From Gammaproteobacteria bacterium (lineage in GTDB: Bacteria > Pseudomonadota > Gammaproteobacteria > UBA9214), in NCBI GenBank assembly GCA_029859555.1, contig JAOUCV010000047.1, positions 1-11,072 of the forward strand: 11,072 bases of DNA, written 5' to 3'. Position 1 is the first letter of the stretch, and each line of letters begins with the position of its first letter. This document shows positions 6,515 through 11,072 of this stretch, one piece after another. The position numbers and the translations under genes were made by a program. The notes below the pieces were generated by a model. That model had not been told where the DNA came from. It did not search any database and saw only the letters and a list, made by a program, of their open reading frames with translations.

Positions 6515-7621
6515 GCCACCGCGCACATTCAGATAGGCGCGCTCCGAAATATCGTGCCACGCCAGTACCTGTTGCTGAAACTGACGATAGGACTGGTACA
6601 CACGCCCGGCCTGTTCATTATCCCGGGCAAGCTCCTCAACTACCTCAACTGAAATTGCCCGCAACTTGTCCAGCACTGGTTTCGGAAACTCGCGCAGCTC
6701 CACCTTGTGTTCATGCACCAGTGTTTGCAGTGCCTGGTTGTTGCGAGCGGTAAATTCAGACAGCATGTCGAGATTCACCGCCTTGCAGGCCGTCATGACA
6801 ATACTCTGCAAATCGGCGGGCAGGGTCTCGAACGCCGCCTGGTTAATCATGCACTCCATGGTGGTACCTGGCTCATGCCAGCCGGGGTAGTAGTAATATT
6901 TGGCCACCTTGTAGAGCGCCTTGGCCATATCGTTCCAGGGGCCGACCCATTCCGTGGCATCGATCACCCCGGACTCCAGCGAGGTGAAAATTTCTGTCCC
7001 CGGCATACCCACCGGGGTCCCGCCGGCGCGCTTCAGCACCTCACCACCGAGCCCCGGAATGCGCATCTTAAGGCCCTGCAGATCCTCTACTGTATTGATT
7101 TCCCTGTTAAACCAGCCGCCCATCTGCACACCGGAATTGCCGGCCGGGACCGGGATCAAACCATGCGGCGCATACAGCTCGCGCCATAGCTCCATGCCCC
7201 CGCCGTAATATAGCCAGGCATTCATCTCCTGGGCGGTCATGCCAAACGGTACCGTGGAAAAAAACTGCGCCTCGGGGATCTTGCCTTTCCAGTAATAGGC
7301 AGAGGTGTGACCCATCTCGGCCGTGCCGCTGGTGACGGCATCAAAGATTTCCAGTGGCGGCACCAGCTCGTTGGCGCCGTACACCTTGATATTAAGGCGC
7401 CCGCCGCTCATTTCACCCACCAGCTGCGCCAGCAGGTTGGCTGCCGTACCCAGCCCGGGGAAATTCTTCTGCCAGGTGGTGACCATTTTCCAGTTAAATG
7501 TTTGCTGGCTGGTGCCAGCCTGACTGGCCCCTTCACTGCTCTGCTTGCCGCAACCGCTTAATACGCCACCGGTGAGCAAGGCGCCGGCACCGGCTGATTC
7601 CAGGAATTGTCGTCTTTTCAT
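6512..7621 (-). CDS. TRAP transporter substrate-binding protein, TakP-like (2-oxo acid type), Tat lipoprotein-like signal
   Basis: A 369-residue periplasmic binding protein that should deliver substrate to DctQM. The mature part resembles TakP of Rhodobacter sphaeroides (FcbT1 group, pyruvate and other 2-oxo acids): GNSGVQMGGWFNREINTV with Q166, KMRIPG with R187, and DATEWVGPWND with E224/W225. As I recall, the equivalent Gln, Arg, Glu and Trp bind substrate and Na+ in TakP. The start is ATG 7621: the product begins MKRRQFLESAG, a twin-arginine signal, and a well-placed promoter lies just upstream. The in-frame ATG at 7675 falls inside that promoter's -35 region and adds 18 unsupported residues. 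The signal ends VLSGC (C24), a good lipobox, followed by a Ser/Gly/Gln linker. The gene is convergent with the permease operon rather than part of it. Exact substrate is inference. Confidence 0.92.
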   Translation of the reverse strand: MKRRQFLESAGAGALLTGGVLSGCGKQSSEGASQAGTSQQTFNWKMVTTWQKNFPGLGTAANLLAQLVGEMSGGRLNIKVYGANELVPPLEIFDAVTSGTAEMGHTSAYYWKGKIPEAQFFSTVPFGMTAQEMNAWLYYGGGMELWRELYAPHGLIPVPAGNSGVQMGGWFNREINTVEDLQGLKMRIPGLGGEVLKRAGGTPVGMPGTEIFTSLESGVIDATEWVGPWNDMAKALYKVAKYYYYPGWHEPGTTMECMINQAAFETLPADLQSIVMTACKAVNLDMLSEFTARNNQALQTLVHEHKVELREFPKPVLDKLRAISVEVVEELARDNEQAGRVYQSYRQFQQQVLAWHDISERAYLNVRGG

Positions 7622-7650
7622 AACTGCACCCGTCAAAAAACAATGGGCTG

Positions 7651-7680
7651 ATTGTACTGTGTTACGTGACCACATGTCAG
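7651..7680 (-). promoter_or_regulatory. Sigma-70 promoter of the TRAP binding-protein gene
   Basis: On the - strand CTGACA (7680-7675) and TACAAT (7656-7651) are separated by 18 bases, each matching consensus at five of six positions. Transcription should start near 7644, about 22 bases before the ATG at 7621. This supports the shorter protein start. The left arm of an 8-bp inverted repeat (7667-7674) lies in the spacer next to the -35. Confidence 0.6.
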
Positions 7681-7699
7681 AAGCGACTCCCTGTGGTCA
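7667..7699. repeat. 8-bp perfect inverted repeat flanking the -35 of the dctP-type gene (possible operator)
   Basis: TGACCACA (7667-7674) and TGTGGTCA (7692-7699) are exact reverse complements separated by 17 bases. They bracket the predicted -35 (7675-7680) of the binding-protein promoter, a usual place for a repressor or activator site. No matching regulator gene lies in the window. Confidence 0.5.
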
Positions 7700-7719
7700 G
7701 CCTTGATATTACCAAGGCT
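7699..7719. repeat. 7-bp perfect inverted repeat in the divergent intergenic region
   Basis: AGCCTTG (7699-7705) and CAAGGCT (7713-7719) flank the loop ATATTAC. It sits between the two divergent genes and abuts the right arm of the preceding repeat. It could be a second operator or a hairpin in a long leader of the downstream + strand gene. Confidence 0.45.
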
Positions 7720-7743
7720 TATGACATAGTATTCAGCCAACGC

Positions 7744-7770
7744 TTGCAGTATCGGAGCTAGCGTTCTAAT
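7744..7770 (+). promoter_or_regulatory. Weak promoter candidate for the GGDEF-EAL gene
   Basis: TTGCAG (7744-7749) and TCTAAT (7765-7770, five of six to consensus) are spaced by 15 bases, shorter than the usual 17. An 11-base palindrome ATTCTAAGAAT (7769-7779) overlaps the -10. A start near 7778 would give a leader of about 70 bases. Confidence 0.25.
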
Positions 7771-7817
7771 TCTAAGAATATTACCGCTACCATCTGACTG
7801 ACAGAGAGTCTAACGAT

Positions 7818-7853
7818 ATGCGTGATGGGAGTCCGGGGGCCGTGTCATGTTGA
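7818..7853 (+). CDS. Possible 11-codon leader ORF overlapping the GGDEF-EAL start
   Basis: An ATG at 7818 opens an 11-codon frame (MRDGSPGAVSC) that stops at TGA 7851-7853, four bases past the A of the ATG (7847) of the next gene. GAGAG upstream (7804-7808) could serve as a ribosome binding site. The arrangement would allow translational coupling, but a frame this short arises easily by chance and nothing else supports it. Confidence 0.15.
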   Translation: MRDGSPGAVSC

Positions 7854-10723
7854 GTGATCTCAAGACCATTCGCACGCGTTTCATCTCGCTTATCATTGTT
7901 GGTTTGCTGCTGGCACCGCTGGCCGGTCTGGTTAGCGGGCTGTTGTTCGGCCCGATCACACCCGATGAACTGGGCAATTCCCGCACGCTGGTGATCCTGG
8001 CCCTGTTTATCGGCATCACCGCGGCCTGGGCCTTCACCTATTTCTCAAGGTATTTCAGCCCGTTAAGTCACTTACAACGTCAGGACAATTTCACTGGCAA
8101 CCTGCCGGATACCCAGCAACGCCAGCTGGCCCGTTTCGGGCGCGACTACTGGAGCTTTTTCCTGCTGTACGCGCTGGCAACCCCACCGCTGTTCTTTCTG
8201 GCCATTGAAAAACCCATCGCCGGCAACCTTGGCCCGTTTCTGCAATTGATGTTGCTGCAATTGTCCGTGGTCACCCTGGTGGGGCTGCCTACCTACCAGC
8301 TGGCGCTCGACCAGATCGGCAAGCTTGCCGGTCATCTCAGCCTGCGCACCATCCAGGTCAGCCTGAAATCCAAGATCATGCTGCTGGGCGGCTTTGTTCC
8401 GCTGCTATCGTATACCGTATTGATGAATTACTACTGGCAGCAGACCGGCAACCTGACCCCCGGGCACATGGCCATCTGGTTGACCCTGGTATGTTTCACC
8501 GGCATCACCACACTGTTGTCGGTGCGCAGCGTTGCACAGGCACTGGAACCGGTGCAGGAACTGATTATGCGCAGCGGCGCATCACTGCACGCAGAACTGG
8601 CCCGACTGCAACCGCAATCTACCGATGAAATCGGCCTGATGACGCAAACGCTCAGCAAGCTGTTCCGGCGTCTTGGCGAACAGGAATCACACATGCGTGC
8701 CGTGGTCGAGGCCGCACCAGCCGGCATCATCGTGGTAAATAAAGATGGCCTGATCGACACCTTCAACCCGGAGGCAGAAAACCTGTTTGGTTATCTTGCC
8801 GTGGAAATGCGGCAACGACCGATAAAATGGTTGCTGCCATCAATCAATGTATCCGGTGACAGCCTGCAACAGTGTGAAACTGCAACTGAAAGCAACGGCT
8901 GCCACCGCGATGGCACCCTCATGCAGCTGTCGGTCTCTGTCAGCAGCATGAAGATTGGTGGCAAACCGTACTTTACCTGCATGGTCACCGACATCAGCCG
9001 CCGCAAGGCCATGGAAGCACGATTGCGTGATGCTGAAGGACGTTATCGCGAACTGGTCGAAACGGTACAGGACATGGTCTGGACCATGGATGCCGAAGGA
9101 CGGTTTACCTATCTGAACCGTGCCTGTACCAGCATTTACGGCTTTGCCCCGGCCGAAATGCTGACGCACTACCTGCACGAATACCGCTCACCCGATCATC
9201 CGCCGGTGGACCGCGATGCGATTGCAAAATTGCTGCATGGTGAGGAAAGCGTGCAGTTTGAAACCGTGCATATCGACAATGAAAGCAAGCCGCATTTTCT
9301 CAGTTTTAGTGCCCGCTCACACAAAAACAGCAACGGCGACATCACCCACATCAGTGGCACTACCCGCGACATCACCGAGCAGAAGGCCTTCCAGCACCAG
9401 CTTTCCTACCATGCCGAGCATGATCCGCTGACCGGCATGTTCAACCGCCACTATTTTCAGGAAGAGCTGGAACGTACCGTTGCACGCGTGGCGCGCAGCG
9501 GCTCCGACTGTGCGCTGTTCTACATCGACCTCGACCAGTTCAAGTACATCAATGATACGCTCGGGCATGCCGCCGGCGACCGCCTGCTGGTTGATATCGC
9601 CGCACTGCTGACAGCACACGTGCGTGATGGTGACCTGCTGGCACGTTTTGGCGGCGACGAATTTACCCTGCTGCTCTACAACATCAACAAGCAGGATGTA
9701 CTGCGTGCGGCCGATAATTTTCGCGCCCTCTGCGACGACTACCGTTTTGCTGCTGAAGACAAGACCTTCAATATCACCTGCAGTATCGGTGTGGTGATGA
9801 TTGATGACAGTGTCGCCTCGGCGGAAGAAGTGCTGTCACATGCCGACCTTGCCTGCCACATGGCCAAGCAGCACGGGCGTAACCGGGCCACCCTGTATGA
9901 CCCGGCGGACCTCGACAAGGCTGACATGGCCGCCGACATGAACTGGGCCGCACAGGTGCGTGAAATGCTCGAGCATGATCGATTCCAGCTGGTCTATCAG
10001 CCGATCGTATCAACCGGGGACGGCAGCGTCCGGGACTACGAAGTGCTGGTACGCATGGTTTGCGATGATGGCAAAATTATACTGCCCGGCGGCTTCATGC
10101 CGGCTGCCGAGCGCTTCGGCCTGATACACAGCGTCGACCGCTGGATCGTGAAACGCGCCATTGTGCAGTTAAGCAAGTTGCGCCAGTCAGGCAACCACGT
10201 GAGTTTCTCCATCAACCTCTCCGGGCACGCCTTTGAAGATGATGCACTGCTGCCCCTGATACGTGAATGGCTGGACGAAACCGGACTCGACCCGGCCTGG
10301 GTGACTTTCGAGATTACCGAAACAGCTGCCATCGAAAATCTTGCCGCCGCTGAAGAATTCATTGGCGCGCTGAAGGACATCGGCTGTCAGTTTGCACTGG
10401 ACGATTTTGGCTCCGGCTTTTCATCCTTCGCCTATCTGAAGCACCTGCCGGTCGACAAACTCAAGATTGACGGCTCATTTGTAAAAGGCATGGCACACAG
10501 CTCCGTTGACCAGGCCATGGTGGAGTCCATGAACCAGGTCGCACACGCACTCGGCAAGGTGACGGTTGCAGAATGCGTCGAGAACGACGAAACGCTGCAG
10601 TTGCTCAAGGAAATGGGCATCGACCTGGTACAGGGCAACTACCTGGGTCAACCGGGTGAAGTGCTGACGGTTTCAAGTGAGACCGGTTTAAAGGCGCATG
10701 CGGAGCACACCCGCATTAATTGA
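7847..10723 (+). CDS. Membrane-bound c-di-GMP cyclase/phosphodiesterase (6TM-HAMP-PAS-PAS-GGDEF-EAL)
   Basis: A 958-residue inner-membrane signalling protein. Six hydrophobic segments lie at about residues 13-34, 48-68, 102-121, 129-151, 177-197 and 208-228, followed by a HAMP-like linker (about 224-283, with EPVQEL and DEIGLM), PAS1 (about 283-395), PAS2 (399-520), GGDEF (about 520-685) and EAL (about 705-945). GGDEF is intact at 602-606, with an inhibitory I-site RDGD at 593-596. The EAL domain has EVL (732-734) in place of EAL but keeps Q718, E732, N790, E822, D852/D853, K873, E909 and Q929, so hydrolysis looks possible. The usual AEGVE segment reads AECVE. Both synthesis and hydrolysis of c-di-GMP may therefore be catalysed, with the N-terminal membrane and PAS modules sensing an unknown signal. 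I do not recognise the membrane domain as MHYT or MASE1. GGGGG (7835-7839) lies 7 bases before the ATG. It is divergent from the TRAP binding-protein gene. Confidence 0.93.
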   Translation: MLSDLKTIRTRFISLIIVGLLLAPLAGLVSGLLFGPITPDELGNSRTLVILALFIGITAAWAFTYFSRYFSPLSHLQRQDNFTGNLPDTQQRQLARFGRDYWSFFLLYALATPPLFFLAIEKPIAGNLGPFLQLMLLQLSVVTLVGLPTYQLALDQIGKLAGHLSLRTIQVSLKSKIMLLGGFVPLLSYTVLMNYYWQQTGNLTPGHMAIWLTLVCFTGITTLLSVRSVAQALEPVQELIMRSGASLHAELARLQPQSTDEIGLMTQTLSKLFRRLGEQESHMRAVVEAAPAGIIVVNKDGLIDTFNPEAENLFGYLAVEMRQRPIKWLLPSINVSGDSLQQCETATESNGCHRDGTLMQLSVSVSSMKIGGKPYFTCMVTDISRRKAMEARLRDAEGRYRELVETVQDMVWTMDAEGRFTYLNRACTSIYGFAPAEMLTHYLHEYRSPDHPPVDRDAIAKLLHGEESVQFETVHIDNESKPHFLSFSARSHKNSNGDITHISGTTRDITEQKAFQHQLSYHAEHDPLTGMFNRHYFQEELERTVARVARSGSDCALFYIDLDQFKYINDTLGHAAGDRLLVDIAALLTAHVRDGDLLARFGGDEFTLLLYNINKQDVLRAADNFRALCDDYRFAAEDKTFNITCSIGVVMIDDSVASAEEVLSHADLACHMAKQHGRNRATLYDPADLDKADMAADMNWAAQVREMLEHDRFQLVYQPIVSTGDGSVRDYEVLVRMVCDDGKIILPGGFMPAAERFGLIHSVDRWIVKRAIVQLSKLRQSGNHVSFSINLSGHAFEDDALLPLIREWLDETGLDPAWVTFEITETAAIENLAAAEEFIGALKDIGCQFALDDFGSGFSSFAYLKHLPVDKLKIDGSFVKGMAHSSVDQAMVESMNQVAHALGKVTVAECVENDETLQLLKEMGIDLVQGNYLGQPGEVLTVSSETGLKAHAEHTRIN

Positions 10724-10738
10724 TACGCCGTTATAAAT

Positions 10739-10763
10739 GCCGCCTCCTGGCAGGAGTTCCGGC
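10739..10763. terminator. Imperfect hairpin between convergent GGDEF-EAL and uvrD genes
   Basis: GCCG and CTCCT (10739-10748) pair with AGGAG and CGGC (10752-10763), a 9-bp stem with a small 1/3 internal loop and a GGC apex. There is no T-run on either strand. It sits in the 67-base gap between two convergent genes, where a terminator is expected. Confidence 0.3.
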
Positions 10764-10790
10764 AGCTGATGGCGCCGACCTGGCCGGCGA

Positions 10791-11072
10791 TCAGGCGCCG
10801 ATGTTTTCCAGGTTGGCATAGGCCAGCACCAGCCACTTGCTGCCTTCCGTTGAAAAATTCACCTGCACACGCGCATTGCTACCCTGGCCCTCGCAACTGG
10901 TTACCACGCCGTCGCCAAACTTCTGGTGGTGCACATGCTGCCCGAGCCGCAGGCCACCGGCGGATGCTGACGAACTCACAGCCGCTGCAGCAGAATGGCT
11001 GGCTCGCGGCGCACTGATACCCGGTCGCGGCCGGATTTCATCAATCAGTGCCTTCGGAATTTCATCAATAAA
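10791..11072 (-). CDS. uvrD: DNA helicase II UvrD (PcrA/Rep family), C-terminal part only
   Basis: The 3' end of a gene entering from beyond the right edge; 93 codons are visible, ending at TGA (10793-10791). The peptide begins FIDEIPKALIDEIRPRPG, like the end of the helicase core of UvrD (E. coli FIGELPEECVEEVR). After an Ala/Ser-rich linker it finishes with the C-terminal Tudor-like domain: GLRLGQHVHHQKFGDG, then ARVQVNF and SKWLVLAYANLENIGA. That domain binds RNA polymerase in UvrD/PcrA. UvrD is a 3'-5' SF1 helicase for nucleotide excision and mismatch repair in the cytoplasm. The helicase motifs are outside the window. The 189-base ORF beginning at a GTG (10979) is merely the tail of this frame. 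Confidence 0.93.
   Translation of the reverse strand, partial: FIDEIPKALIDEIRPRPGISAPRASHSAAAAVSSSASAGGLRLGQHVHHQKFGDGVVTSCEGQGSNARVQVNFSTEGSKWLVLAYANLENIGA

Noticed and set aside
7622..7675. The 18-residue N-terminal extension of the TRAP binding protein
   Set aside because: Its ATG lies inside the predicted -35 region, and the twin-arginine signal starts cleanly at the ATG at 7621.
10769..11017. An 82-residue + frame at the right end
   Set aside because: It is antisense to the conserved UvrD C-terminus and has no recognisable features.

Overview
The window reads as core chromosome of a GC-rich gammaproteobacterium. The 906-residue DNA polymerase I aligns end to end with the E. coli enzyme from memory. 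The engB/polA pair is convergent, as in enterics and pseudomonads. A DUF2782 gene sits beside polA, as in Pseudomonas. No transposase, integrase, tRNA, rRNA or CRISPR array was seen. I cannot name the genus.

Layout, left to right: the 3' end of engB (+); a 324-base intergenic region holding a bidirectional terminator, a candidate small RNA and a very AT-rich island; polA (-); a short DUF2782 exported protein (+); the two membrane subunits of a TRAP transporter, DctQ and DctM (+); a PagL-type lipid A deacylase (+); the TRAP substrate-binding protein (-), resembling TakP for 2-oxo acids; a 171-base divergent regulatory region rich in dyads; a 958-residue membrane-bound c-di-GMP protein (6 TM-HAMP-PAS-PAS-GGDEF-EAL, +); and the 3' end of uvrD (-).

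Three themes connect the genes. EngB, PolA and UvrD are housekeeping functions in ribosome assembly, DNA synthesis and repair, and excision repair. The three TRAP subunits should form one Na+-coupled uptake system for a small organic acid, but the binding protein is on its own convergent unit, separated from the permease by pagL, with its own promoter. That promoter shares an intergenic region with the c-di-GMP gene, which raises the untested idea that substrate uptake and c-di-GMP signalling are co-regulated.

I did not find a convincing new multi-gene system. The observations most worth following are: (1) a 79-base stretch of about 19% GC inside polA, over the ExoII motif of the proofreading domain, with a complete switch of codon usage; (2) a candidate sRNA at the position occupied by Spot 42 in E. 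coli and ErsA in Pseudomonas, with a palindromic -10 element usable on both strands; (3) a TRAP binding protein carrying both a twin-arginine motif and a lipobox; (4) the dyad-rich dctP/GGDEF-EAL intergenic region.
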